This document shows positions 22,234 through 31,505 of a stretch of DNA of 40,550 bases, in pieces. Under the pieces are notes generated by a model, which worked only from the letters and a program-made list of their open reading frames with translations, did not search any database and was not told the origin of the DNA. The stretch comes from Solirubrobacterales bacterium (lineage in GTDB: Bacteria; Actinomycetota; Thermoleophilia; Solirubrobacterales; 70-9): assembly GCA_025936755.1 (NCBI GenBank), contig JAICSS010000023.1, forward strand, positions 1-40,550, given 5' to 3'. Positions within the stretch are counted from its first letter, which is position 1; every line of letters starts with the position of its first letter. The position numbers and the translations under genes are program-made.

Positions 22234-23544
22234 ATGAGCGTCCTGCTGCTCGTCCTTCTTGGGCTGCTGATCGCGATCAACGGCTTCTTCGTCGCGGCCG
22301 AGTTCGCCCTGGTCCGCAGCCGACGCGGCAAACTCGAACAGGCCGTCGAGGAGGGGGAAGCCGGCGCCGAGGCCGTGGTCGAGCAGCTCGACCGGATCGA
22401 CGAATCCCTCTCCGCCTGCCAGATCGGCATCACGATGGCCTCGATTGGGATCGGATTCCTCGGCGAGCCCTCGCTGGCGAAGCTGCTGGAGCCGCTGTTC
22501 GGCGGGCTCTCCCACGGGATCGCCGCCGCTCTGGCGCTGGCGATCGCGTTCACCTTCGTCACCGCGCTCCACATCTCGATCGGCGAGCAGGTGCCGAAGA
22601 TGCTGGCGATCGCCAACGCCGAGAAGACCGCGCGGAGGGTCTCCCGCCCGCTCGGCTGGTTCGCCGTTGCGACGACGCCGTTCACCAAGGCCCTGAGCTG
22701 GTTCTCGAACACCGTCGTGCGGCTGTTCGGCGTCGACCCCAAAGACCTCGAGGAGCACCACACCTCGGAGGACCTGAAGCAGATCATCGACAGCTCGCGG
22801 ATGGGCGGTCACCTCGACCCCGGCGAGGCCGGGATGCTCGGCGGCGTCTTCCACCTGCACGAGCAGGAGGCGCGCGAGGTGATGACCCCGATCCCCGCCG
22901 TCGTCACCGTCGACGCCTCCGAGACCGTCGAGGCGGCGCTGCGGCGCTGCGTCACCTCGGGCCACACCCGCCTGGTCGTGATCGAGGACGAGAACCCCGA
23001 CCGGGTCAAAGGCGTCGTCCACAACAACAGCCTCGCCCGGCTCTACATGAGCGAGGGGCCGGAGGCCGCGCTCGGCACCGTCACCCGCGACGCCCTGATC
23101 GTCCCCGAGACCCGCCCGCTCGACGACCTCCTCCACGACCTCCAGGTCCAGCGCACCTCGCTCTCGGTCGTCGTCGACGAGTACGGCCGCACGGTCGGGA
23201 TCGTCACCGTCGAGGACATCCTCGAGGAGGTGGTGGGGGAGATCGAGGACGAGACCGACCCCCGCGCCGCCGCCGTGCGACAGCTCACCAACGGCGACTG
23301 GTTCGTCCGCGGCCACGTCTCCCTCGGCGACCTCGCCGACGCGGGGATCGAGCTGCCGGTCGACACCGACGCCTACAACTCGGTCGGCGGCTACGTCTTC
23401 GGCGAGCTCGGCCGGTTGCCGAAGCGCGGCGACTCGATCGTCGGCAACGGCTACACGATCCGGGTCGAGGCGGTGCGGGAGAACCGGATCGAGGCGGTCC
23501 GGATCAGCGGCGGCAGCGGCGATTCCGTCCGCACCCCCGCCTAA
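22234..23544 (+). CDS. CNNM/CBS-domain membrane protein (HlyC/CorC family)
   Basis: A 436-residue membrane protein. The DUF21/CNNM domain (about 1-190) has an N-terminal helix ([23 protein letters not shown]) and two to three more ([41 protein letters not shown]). Two CBS domains follow (about 210-265, [17 protein letters not shown], and 280-335, [18 protein letters not shown]), then a CorC_HlyC FAD-like domain (about 355-430, [20 protein letters not shown]). These proteins are linked to Mg2+ or Co2+ efflux and nucleotide sensing. A perfect hairpin (CCGAAGC/GCTTCGG, 22151-22167) and a TATATT box (22173-22178) lie upstream. Confidence 0.9.
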   Translation: MSVLLLVLLGLLIAINGFFVAAEFALVRSRRGKLEQAVEEGEAGAEAVVEQLDRIDESLSACQIGITMASIGIGFLGEPSLAKLLEPLFGGLSHGIAAALALAIAFTFVTALHISIGEQVPKMLAIANAEKTARRVSRPLGWFAVATTPFTKALSWFSNTVVRLFGVDPKDLEEHHTSEDLKQIIDSSRMGGHLDPGEAGMLGGVFHLHEQEAREVMTPIPAVVTVDASETVEAALRRCVTSGHTRLVVIEDENPDRVKGVVHNNSLARLYMSEGPEAALGTVTRDALIVPETRPLDDLLHDLQVQRTSLSVVVDEYGRTVGIVTVEDILEEVVGEIEDETDPRAAAVRQLTNGDWFVRGHVSLGDLADAGIELPVDTDAYNSVGGYVFGELGRLPKRGDSIVGNGYTIRVEAVRENRIEAVRISGGSGDSVRTPA

Positions 23545-23589
23545 CTTCATCGGGCAACCCGCTCCCCCCTCGAATCCTGGAGGTTCCCG

Positions 23590-23826
23590 ATGTGGGTTGT
23601 ACGCCTGACCGACAAGCAGCTCGAGGTCCTGAGGGCGTTGCTGCGTTCCGAGGAACACCTCGGCCCGGCGCTCAAGGGCTCGATCGAGGCCCTCGACCTC
23701 GCCCGCTGGGACGAGCTCCCCGAGGCGGAATTGCCTTGGGAGGAGATCGAGACCGTCGCCCGCCGTCAGGGCATCTCAGAGGCCGATGTCATCTGGGACA
23801 TCTCAGGAAAAAGCAAAGCCGCGTAG
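23590..23826 (+). CDS. Hypothetical protein, 78 residues
   Basis: A small soluble protein with two clear segments: an N-terminal helix (LTDKQLEVLRALLRSEEHLG) and a C-terminal helix-turn-helix-like part (EIETVARRQGISEADVIWDI). TGGAGG lies 6 nt before the ATG, a good ribosome binding site. A small hairpin (CGGG-CAA-CCCG, 23551-23561) separates it from the preceding gene. It is convergent with the dehydrogenase gene, whose stop is 4 nt away. No family recognised; a small regulatory protein is possible but not shown. Confidence 0.65.
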   Translation: MWVVRLTDKQLEVLRALLRSEEHLGPALKGSIEALDLARWDELPEAELPWEEIETVARRQGISEADVIWDISGKSKAA

Positions 23827-23830
23827 CGGC

Positions 23831-24652
<822 letters not shown>

Positions 24653-24721
24653 TGGCCGGGGCTTCTATCACGCATCAACGCCCTGGTGACGCGCGGGTTC
24701 GGGAACCGCCGGAATCCTGGC

Positions 24722-24739
24722 TGATTGACCAGTCAGTCA
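24722..24739. promoter_or_regulatory. TetR-type operator upstream of thiolase
   Basis: TGATTGACCAGTCAGTCA is an 18-bp palindrome (7 of 9 half-site positions match). It abuts a -10-like TACCCT (24742-24747), so a bound repressor would cover the promoter. A near-identical site lies at 33824-33841. The form resembles TetR-family operators controlling fatty-acid catabolism in other bacteria. Confidence 0.65.
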
Positions 24740-24802
24740 GCTACCCTGGAGAGGAGGCGCGGTGCGCGCGCGCCGAGATCTTCAGACGAACGGAGGCTGG
24801 CG

Positions 24803-25984
<1,182 letters not shown>

Positions 25985-26041
25985 GGAATTTGAGTAGACG
26001 GTAGGTTGCGTGCCTTATCCATCGCGAAGAGAGGAGGCACG

Positions 26042-26518
26042 TTGAACAGGGGACTGGTAGTGGGCACGTTCGGCGTCTTGCTGGCGCTCGCCGCGCTGAT
26101 CGCCGGCTGCGGCGGCGGCGGCGATAGCACGACGACGACGACGACGAACGAGAGGCCGCTGACGAAGGCGGAGTTCATCCGGAAAGGGGACGCAATCTGC
26201 CAAGTCGGCAATCAAGCAAGCCAAACCGAAATCGAAGAATTTGCAAAAGAAAACGGCTTCGGGCCAGAACCGAGCACGGCCCAGTACGAAGAAGTGGTGA
26301 CCGAAGTTCTGGTGCCGAATCTGAAACAGCAAGCCGACGAACTAGACGCACTGGTACCCCCGACCAAGGACAAAGACGAAGTCGACGCGATCATCGCCTC
26401 GCTGAGGGAAGCGATCTCCGCGATCGAAGCGAATCCGCGCAGTTTGGAAGGAAACGTCCTGGGCAAGCCGATTCAGCTCGAGAACGCCTACGGCTTCAAG
26501 GTCTGCGGGGGAGGATGA
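26042..26518 (+). CDS. Predicted lipoprotein A (paralogue of the next gene)
   Basis: A 158-residue lipoprotein. The TTG start is preceded by GAGGAGG (26031-26037). A hydrophobic signal (residues 5-21) ends at the lipobox IAGC with Cys23, then a Gly/Thr linker. The mature part has the motif LTKAEFIRKGDAIC (Cys53), a long charged helix region and a final KVCGGG (Cys155), so Cys53-Cys155 may form a disulfide. The gene uses GAA, AAA and CAA codons and is visibly less GC-rich than its neighbours. The homologous segments with the following gene suggest duplication. Function unknown; membrane anchored on the outer face. Confidence 0.82.
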   Translation: MNRGLVVGTFGVLLALAALIAGCGGGGDSTTTTTTNERPLTKAEFIRKGDAICQVGNQASQTEIEEFAKENGFGPEPSTAQYEEVVTEVLVPNLKQQADELDALVPPTKDKDEVDAIIASLREAISAIEANPRSLEGNVLGKPIQLENAYGFKVCGGG

Positions 26519-26600
26519 GGGCCGTTTGAACGACCAGAAGGGCTGCAAAAGCAGGAGGGACTGCAAAAGGCCCTAAAAGCCCGCGCATTTTTGCGTGCTA

Positions 26601-26630
26601 TTGACTTGCGCACGGGCCCTCGCTTATACC
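26601..26630 (+). promoter_or_regulatory. Promoter of lipoprotein B
   Basis: TTGACT (26601-26606) and TTATAC (26624-26629) are separated by 17 nt, close to the sigma-70 consensus and the best promoter in the window. Transcription would start near 26636, giving a short leader with GGGAGG at 26653-26658 before the gene. Confidence 0.7.
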
Positions 26631-26669
26631 TCCCCCGATTATTCAAACTATTGGGAGGCGGGCAGAGTC

Positions 26670-27167
26670 TTGTACAGGTGGATCGGTGGGATAGCGGTGG
26701 CTGTGATTTTGTCGGGCCTGGCCGTCGGCTGCGGAGGCAGCAGCGGAGGCGGCAGCGATGGTCCTGAAATCACCAAAGCTGAATTCGTGCAGAAGGCAGA
26801 TCTCATCTGTGCCGAATACAAGAGCCAGCGCCTCGCCGCGGCCGAAAAGGAACTCAATCCAAAGCAGAGACAGGCCCTCGCTGCCGGATCGAAGGCCTTC
26901 AAGGAATTTCAAGCCGAATTGCCGGTGCTCGGGGAAAAACTGCTCCAAGAAGAAACCATCCCGCTTATAAGAGCCCAGCACAAGAAGCTCGAAGCCCTCG
27001 GCGCCCCCGATGGGGACGAAGAAAAAATCGAAAAGATGCTGGACAACATGGAAAAGGCGACCGACGAAATCGAAGAAGTGGGCTTCCCGCAGGCCCTCGT
27101 CGGCGACCAGTTCGACCAATTCGAAAAGGAAGTCGAAGAATACGGTCTGAACTGCAAAGTGATCTGA
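26670..27167 (+). CDS. Predicted lipoprotein B (paralogue of lipoprotein A)
   Basis: A 165-residue lipoprotein. TTG 26670 is chosen because it gives a normal signal peptide and lies 11 nt after GGGAGG; an upstream GTG at 26595 would overlap the promoter. The lipobox is LAVGC with Cys21. The mature part begins after a Gly/Ser linker with ITKAEFVQKADLIC (Cys47), continues as charged helices (EKIEKMLDNMEKATDEIEEV) and ends NCKVI with Cys162. The spacing of the two cysteines mirrors lipoprotein A. GC content is low and GAA/AAA codons dominate. The gene is followed by a perfect hairpin. Role unknown. Confidence 0.82.
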   Translation: MYRWIGGIAVAVILSGLAVGCGGSSGGGSDGPEITKAEFVQKADLICAEYKSQRLAAAEKELNPKQRQALAAGSKAFKEFQAELPVLGEKLLQEETIPLIRAQHKKLEALGAPDGDEEKIEKMLDNMEKATDEIEEVGFPQALVGDQFDQFEKEVEEYGLNCKVI

Positions 27168-27175
27168 CCGCCGCA

Positions 27176-27203
27176 GATCGCCTGGCCAGCCGGCCAGGCG
27201 ATC
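27176..27203 (+). terminator. Perfect 12-bp hairpin after lipoprotein B
   Basis: GATCGCCTGGCC (27176-27187) pairs with GGCCAGGCGATC (27192-27203) around a 4-nt loop, 8 nt after the stop. No T-run follows; the next promoter box begins 4 nt later. Confidence 0.65.
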
Positions 27204-27207
27204 CCTA

Positions 27208-27213
27208 TAAGCT
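27208..27213 (+). promoter_or_regulatory. -10 box TAAGCT before acyl-CoA dehydrogenase 1
   Basis: TATAAGCT (27206-27213) contains TAAGCT ending 9 nt before ATG 27223. No ribosome binding site lies between, predicting a leaderless mRNA for the acyl-CoA dehydrogenase operon. Confidence 0.45.
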
Positions 27214-27222
27214 CCGCCCTCG

Positions 27223-28401
27223 ATGGACCTGACGCTCTCGCCATCGGAGGAGGAGTTCCGCGACGAGGTTCGCTCCTGGCTGCAGGAGAACCACCCGGGG
27301 CCCGAGCCCGAGGCCGGCCTCGACGAGGTGATGGCCTTCCGCCGCGACTGGCAGCGCCAGCTCCACGCGGCCGGCTGGGCCGGGATCTCCTGGCCGAAGG
27401 AGTACGGCGGTCGCGGCGCGACGATGATCGAGCAGGCGATCTTCGCCGCCGAGGCGACGCGGCAGGAAGCGCCGGCGCCCGCCAACGTTCTGGGTCTGGC
27501 GATGGGCGGCCCCGTGGTCATCGCCCACGGCAGCGACGAGCAGAAGGCCCGCTACCTGGAGCCGATCCTGACCGGCGAGGAGATCTGGTGCCAGGGGTTC
27601 TCCGAGCCCGAGTCCGGATCCGACCTCGCCTCGCTGAAGACGCGCGCGGTCAAGGACGGCGACGAATGGGTGGTCACCGGCCAGAAGGTCTGGACCACGT
27701 TCGCCCAGTACGCGAAGTGGTGCATGCTCGTCGCCCGCACCGACTCCGACGCGCCCAAGCACCAGGGCCTCACCTACTTCCTGATGGACATGGAGCAGGC
27801 GGGGGTGCAGACGCGGCCGCTGGTCCAGATCACCGGCGAGGGCGAGTTCAACGAGGTCTTCTTCGAAGAGGCGCGGGTGCCTGACGCGAACGTCGTCGGC
27901 GGCGTCGGCAACGGCTGGGCGGTGGCGATAACGACGCTGATGAACGAGCGCGCCGGGCTTGCCTTCGGGGCGATCTCCCAGATCCAGAACAGCCTCGGCC
28001 GGCTCTCGAAGCTGGCGCGGGAAACGCCGGCCAACGGCGGCACCGCGGCCGAGGACCCCTACTTCCGCCAGCGCATCGCCCAGCTCCACATCGAGGTGGA
28101 GACGATGCGGCTGAACGCCTACCGCGGCCTGACCAAGACGATGCAGTCGGGGATCCCGGGCCCGGAGGGATCGCTCGGCAAGTGGCAGTGGGCCGACATC
28201 AACCAGGACCTGACCGAGCTGGCGCTGGAGATCGAGGGCGCCTACTCGACGCTGGCGCGGGGCTCCGGGCACGCGGTCGCCGGCGGCGCCTGGCAGTACA
28301 GCTTCCTCCGCTCCCGCGCCAACTCGATCGAGGGCGGGACCACCGACATCCTCAAGAACATCATCGCCGAGCGGGTCCTGGGCCTGCCGCGGCTGCGCTA
28401 G
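27223..28401 (+). CDS. Acyl-CoA dehydrogenase 1 (FadE-like)
   Basis: A 392-residue FAD enzyme introducing the alpha-beta double bond in acyl-CoA. The N-terminal helical domain (LSPSEEEFRDEVRSWLQENHP) is followed by the FAD/beta region WCQGFSEPESGSDLASLKTRA and GQKVWTTFAQYAKWCMLVAR, and the C-terminal helical domain with QRIAQLHIEVETMRLNAYR. The last motif SIEGGTTDILKNIIAERVLG carries the candidate catalytic Glu. It is followed within 32 nt by a second acyl-CoA dehydrogenase of different subtype, as in actinobacterial heterotetrameric FadE pairs acting on large substrates. The substrate is unknown. Confidence 0.9.
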   Translation: MDLTLSPSEEEFRDEVRSWLQENHPGPEPEAGLDEVMAFRRDWQRQLHAAGWAGISWPKEYGGRGATMIEQAIFAAEATRQEAPAPANVLGLAMGGPVVIAHGSDEQKARYLEPILTGEEIWCQGFSEPESGSDLASLKTRAVKDGDEWVVTGQKVWTTFAQYAKWCMLVARTDSDAPKHQGLTYFLMDMEQAGVQTRPLVQITGEGEFNEVFFEEARVPDANVVGGVGNGWAVAITTLMNERAGLAFGAISQIQNSLGRLSKLARETPANGGTAAEDPYFRQRIAQLHIEVETMRLNAYRGLTKTMQSGIPGPEGSLGKWQWADINQDLTELALEIEGAYSTLARGSGHAVAGGAWQYSFLRSRANSIEGGTTDILKNIIAERVLGLPRLR

Positions 28402-28432
28402 GGGACCCGATGGCAGCGAGAGCGTTTTAGCG

Positions 28433-29551
28433 ATGTATTTCGACCTCACCGACGAGCAGCAGGCGATCAAGTCGACCGCCCACGATTTCCTCGGCGCCCG
28501 CTTCAAATCGGAGCGGCTCCGCGAGATCGCCGCCGGCGAGAGCGGCTTCGACGAGAGCGGCTGGAAGGAGATGGCCGAGCTCGGCTGGGCCGGCCTGGCG
28601 CTGCCCGAGGAGTGGGGCGGCCAGGGCCTGGGGATCGTCGACCTCGCCGTCCTCTTCGAGGAGATGGGCCACGTCTGCGCTCCCTCGCCGCTGCTCTCGA
28701 ACACGATCGCCGGCCTGGCGATCGCCGCCGCCGGCTCCGACGAGCAGAAGGAGCGCTGGCTGCGGCCGCTGGCCGAAGGCGAGCTGCGGGGGACGCCGGC
28801 GTTGTTCGACGCGGGCCATCCGGTCGAGATCGGCAAGTTCGCGATGACGGCCGAGAGCGACGGCGACGCCGTCGTCCTCAACGGCGAAAAGACCCTGGTG
28901 ATGGACGCGGCGAGCGCCGGCTTCTTCCTCGTCGCCACCGCCGACGGCCACCGCCACATCGTCGAGAGCGGGGCCGGCGGGGTCACCGTCATCCCCGAGG
29001 AGTCGATCGACCCGACCCGCCGCCTCTCCTCCGTCCGCTTCGAGGGCGTGCGGCCGGAGGCGACCCTTCCCGGTGCGGGCGAGGACTACATCCCCGTCTT
29101 CCTGCGCGCCTGCGTCGCCCTGGCGGCGGAGTCGACCGGGCTGGCCCAGCGGGCGCTGGAGATGTCGGTCGCCTACGCCAAAGACCGCCAGCAGTTCGGC
29201 CGCCCGATCGGCGCCTACCAGGCCGTCTCGCACCGCTGCGCGCAGATGCTGCTGGAGACCGAGAACTCGCGCTCGGCCGTCTACGGCGCCGCCTGGGCCG
29301 CCGACGCCGAGCCGGAGTCGCTGCCGCTGGCCGCGGCGATGGCCAAGGCCTACGCCTCCGACGCCGGCTGGCGGGTGCCCGACGCGGCGATCCAGGTCCA
29401 CGGCGGGATCGGCTTCACCTGGGAGCACGACCTCCACTTCTTCCTCAAGCGCGGCCGCGCCAACGCCGCCTCGCTGGGCGACGCCAAGTGGCATCGCGAA
29501 CGCGTCGCCGACGCCGTGCTCGCCGGCGAGACCGCCCCGGCCAGCTCCTGA
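28433..29551 (+). CDS. Acyl-CoA dehydrogenase 2 (FadE-like partner)
   Basis: A 372-residue acyl-CoA dehydrogenase family protein. The N terminus FDLTDEQQAIKSTAHDFLG and GLALPEEWGGQGLGIVDLAVL are typical. The middle domain is divergent: the usual TEPxxGSD loop is not seen and the beta-region reads ESDGDAVVLNGEKTLVMDAASAG (two pieces). The end has DRQQFGRPIGAYQAVSHRCA and QVHGGIGFTWEHDLHFFLKR. Lack of a clear FAD-loop Thr/Ser suggests it may work with the preceding gene product as the second subunit type. It has no strong ribosome binding site; the gap of 31 nt suggests the same transcript. Confidence 0.88.
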   Translation: MYFDLTDEQQAIKSTAHDFLGARFKSERLREIAAGESGFDESGWKEMAELGWAGLALPEEWGGQGLGIVDLAVLFEEMGHVCAPSPLLSNTIAGLAIAAAGSDEQKERWLRPLAEGELRGTPALFDAGHPVEIGKFAMTAESDGDAVVLNGEKTLVMDAASAGFFLVATADGHRHIVESGAGGVTVIPEESIDPTRRLSSVRFEGVRPEATLPGAGEDYIPVFLRACVALAAESTGLAQRALEMSVAYAKDRQQFGRPIGAYQAVSHRCAQMLLETENSRSAVYGAAWAADAEPESLPLAAAMAKAYASDAGWRVPDAAIQVHGGIGFTWEHDLHFFLKRGRANAASLGDAKWHRERVADAVLAGETAPASS

Positions 29552-29565
29552 CGGCGAGCCCGGCC

Positions 29566-30594
29566 GTGAGCGCCCTCGATCGCATCTCCGTCGCCGCGAT
29601 CGGGACCTCCGTCGCCGACCTCGAGGCGGAGACGCTGCGGGCCGAGGCCGCCGGCGTCGAGTGCGTGTGGGCGCCGGAGCTCTTCCGCAGCGCCGTCACC
29701 CAGGCCACCTACCTGGCGGCGAAGACCGAGCGGATCGGCGTCGGCACCGGGATCGTCTGGGCCTTCACCCGCAGCCCCTTCATCCACGCAATCAGCGCTC
29801 TCGACGTCGACGAGATGTCCGGCGGCCGCTTCCGCCTCGGGATGGGGGCGGGGGTCAAACGCCTCAACGAGACCTGGCACAACGCCGACTACGGCCGTCC
29901 GGCCCCGCACCTGCGCGAGGCGATCGAGGCGACGCGGCTGATCATGCGCCAGGCGAGCGCCGGCGAGCCGATCCGCTACCAGGGCACCTATTACGACATC
30001 GACATCAAGGGCTGGGTGCGCCCGCACCCGGCGCCGCGCGAGGCGGTGCCGATCTACACCGCCGCGGTCCAGGCCGGGATGGCGCGGATGGCCGGCGACG
30101 TCGCCGACGGCCTGATCGGGCACCCGATCCAGAGCCTGCGCTGGATCGACGAGGTGGTGGTCCCCGCCTTCGAGGAGGGCCTGCGCCGCTCCGGCCGCGA
30201 CCGCCCCGGCTTCGACTACCTGCCGACCGTCTGCTGCGCGATCGACGAGGACGAGGGGCGGGCGATCGAGATGGCCCGCCGCACGATCTCCTTCTACGCC
30301 ACCGTCAAGACCTACATGCCGCTCTGGGAGCTGCACGGATTCGCCGGCGACGCCGTTGCCGCCGGCGAGGCGTTCCGGCGCGGCGACCTCGCTGCCGTCC
30401 CCGCCGCGATCAGCGACGAGATGGTCGAGGCCTACTGCGCCGCCGGCCCCCTCGACAAGGTCCGCGCCCGGGTCGAGGCGACCGCCGAGCGCGCCGACGG
30501 CCTCTTCCTCACCCCGCCCACCTACTTCATCTCTCCCGAGGAGTTGAGCGAGTTCCAGAACCGCATCATCGACGCCTTCGGGCCCGGCGCGTGA
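29566..30594 (+). CDS. LLM-class F420/flavin-dependent oxidoreductase
   Basis: A 342-residue member of the bacterial luciferase-like family. Seen are the N-terminal strand ISVAAIGTSVADLEAE, ERIGVGTGIVWAFTRSPF, GGRFRLGMGAGVKRLNETW, and IYTAAVQAGMARMAGDVADG, all usual landmarks of F420-dependent members. GTG 29566 follows the acyl-CoA dehydrogenase by 14 nt. The F420 or FMN choice cannot be decided from the motifs alone; F420 is favoured for actinobacteria. It overlaps the next gene by 4 nt (GTGA). Its place in an acyl-CoA operon suggests a role in lipid or steroid-like substrate oxidation (inference). Confidence 0.87.
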   Translation: MSALDRISVAAIGTSVADLEAETLRAEAAGVECVWAPELFRSAVTQATYLAAKTERIGVGTGIVWAFTRSPFIHAISALDVDEMSGGRFRLGMGAGVKRLNETWHNADYGRPAPHLREAIEATRLIMRQASAGEPIRYQGTYYDIDIKGWVRPHPAPREAVPIYTAAVQAGMARMAGDVADGLIGHPIQSLRWIDEVVVPAFEEGLRRSGRDRPGFDYLPTVCCAIDEDEGRAIEMARRTISFYATVKTYMPLWELHGFAGDAVAAGEAFRRGDLAAVPAAISDEMVEAYCAAGPLDKVRARVEATAERADGLFLTPPTYFISPEELSEFQNRIIDAFGPGA

Positions 30595-30908
30595 GCGCCG
30601 AGTCCGCGTCAGCCCGTCCTGGAGAGGGGTCGACGCGGACTCGCGAGCTGGAGGTGCTGGAGCGGGTGCGGGAGATCCCGGAAGGGTTCGTTCGCACCTA
30701 CGGGGACGTGTCGCCGGGGGCGCCGCGGTTCGCCGGCACGGTCCTCTTCCACGCCGACGATCCCGACCTGCCCTGGTGGCGCGTGGTCCGCGCCGACGGC
30801 TCCCTCGCCAAGGGCGACCGCCAGCGGGCGCTGCTTCGGGCCGAGGGGGTCCCCCTCCGCGGCGGCCGGGTCGACATGGGCCGCGCCCGCATCGTCATCT
30901 GCCCCTAG
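30591..30908 (+). CDS. Alkyltransferase-like (ATL/MGMT-family) protein without active-site Cys
   Basis: A 105-residue protein with the MGMT DNA-binding fold core: LERVREIPEGFVRTYGDVS (recognition helix region), PWWRVVRADGSLAKG and ALLRAEGVPLRGGRVDMGRA. The active-site PCHR of true alkylguanine transferases is replaced by PWWR, so this is an alkyltransferase-like protein that flips alkylated bases out and flags them for nucleotide excision repair. GTG 30591 overlaps the preceding stop. The N-terminal 17 residues are encoded by a hairpin (30599-30643). The last codons and stop fall in a 32-bp palindrome (30891-30922), so the protein ends IVICP, as does the convergent protein. Confidence 0.85.
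   Translation: MSAESASARPGEGSTRTRELEVLERVREIPEGFVRTYGDVSPGAPRFAGTVLFHADDPDLPWWRVVRADGSLAKGDRQRALLRAEGVPLRGGRVDMGRARIVICP
30599..30643 (+). repeat. 12-bp inverted repeat inside the ATL gene start
   Basis: CGAGTCCGCGTC (30599-30610) and GACGCGGACTCG (30632-30643) are exact complements, loop 21 nt. It begins 8 nt after the GTG start. The CGAGTCCGC arm is shared with the hairpin at 17618. The encoded residues (3-17) are outside the conserved fold. Confidence 0.7.
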
Positions 30909-30922
30909 GGGCAGATGACGAT
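30891..30922. repeat. 32-bp perfect palindrome across two convergent stop codons
   Basis: The palindrome is centred at 30906/30907 with no spacer: bases 30891-30906 are the exact reverse complement of 30907-30922. The core is GCCCCTAGGGGC. Both genes read the same codons into the same stop TAG, so both proteins end IVICP. It could be a bidirectional terminator without loop, or the trace of a template-switch event. Confidence 0.85.
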
Positions 30923-31429
30923 CAGGTGGAAGTCGGCGTCCTCGTTGTTGCCGTCTTTGTCTTTGGTCCGGACCTCGATCCCGTTCGGGTTCGCGGCCGA
31001 GCTGTTGGTCTGGGCGTAGCCGGCGTTCGGCACCGCGGTGCCGGCGTTGTTGCGGGCGGCGACGTCGGCGCAGCCGGTGACGTTGAAGGGGAAGGTGACG
31101 GTGACCGCGCCGCCGCCCTCGACCGCGGCGATGTTGGGGCCGCTCGCCCGCGCCAGCGCCGCGTTGCCGGGACTCGGCGGGTTGTGGACGACCGCCCAGA
31201 AGGTGTGCGTCGCGACCTTCGCGAACGGCACCGTGCCGAGCTTGTTGGTGTTGACCTGGAACCCCGTCAGCGTCTTCTTCTTCAGCTTGCCGCCGCCGAT
31301 CGTCTGCTTCTTGATCGAGCCGCCGTTGATCGTCTGCGCTGCGTAGGCGGTGCCCGCGAGGGCGACGACGAGGGCGATCACCGCGACCACCATCGCCGGC
31401 GAGGGGCGCATCTTCGAAAGCTTTCTCAT
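30905..31429 (-). CDS. Secreted protein of a Thermoleophilia-type family
   Basis: A 174-residue exported protein. The basic start and hydrophobic core (AMVVAVIALVVALAGTAYAA) form a signal peptide cut near residue 31. A Lys-rich segment (GGSIKKQTIGGGKLKKKTL) follows, resembling the short repeats seen after this signal in related actinobacterial proteins, then a beta-rich globular part with a Cys in TGCADVA and a terminal VICP. ATG 31429 is preferred: GGGAG lies 7 nt upstream and it begins just before the signal; a start 42 nt further upstream is weaker. It converges on the ATL gene with overlapping stops. Function unknown; cell surface or secreted. Confidence 0.78.
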   Translation of the reverse strand: MRKLSKMRPSPAMVVAVIALVVALAGTAYAAQTINGGSIKKQTIGGGKLKKKTLTGFQVNTNKLGTVPFAKVATHTFWAVVHNPPSPGNAALARASGPNIAAVEGGGAVTVTFPFNVTGCADVAARNNAGTAVPNAGYAQTNSSAANPNGIEVRTKDKDGNNEDADFHLIVICP

Positions 31430-31505
31430 CCTGGACTCCCTTTCCAGTCGTGGCCGAGTACCCGAAACCAAGTAACCCGCCGGAAGGCGAGTCGGTGCGG
31501 TGGGG

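Noticed and set aside
23551-23567. Short match GCAACCCGCTCCCC shared with the hairpin loop at 13755
   Set aside because: Fourteen bases in GC-rich DNA without matching arms is not enough to call a repeat family.
22114-23658. Extension of the cobalamin-binding frame to about 700 codons
   Set aside because: It is antisense to the CBS-domain gene and lacks any first-lobe motif.
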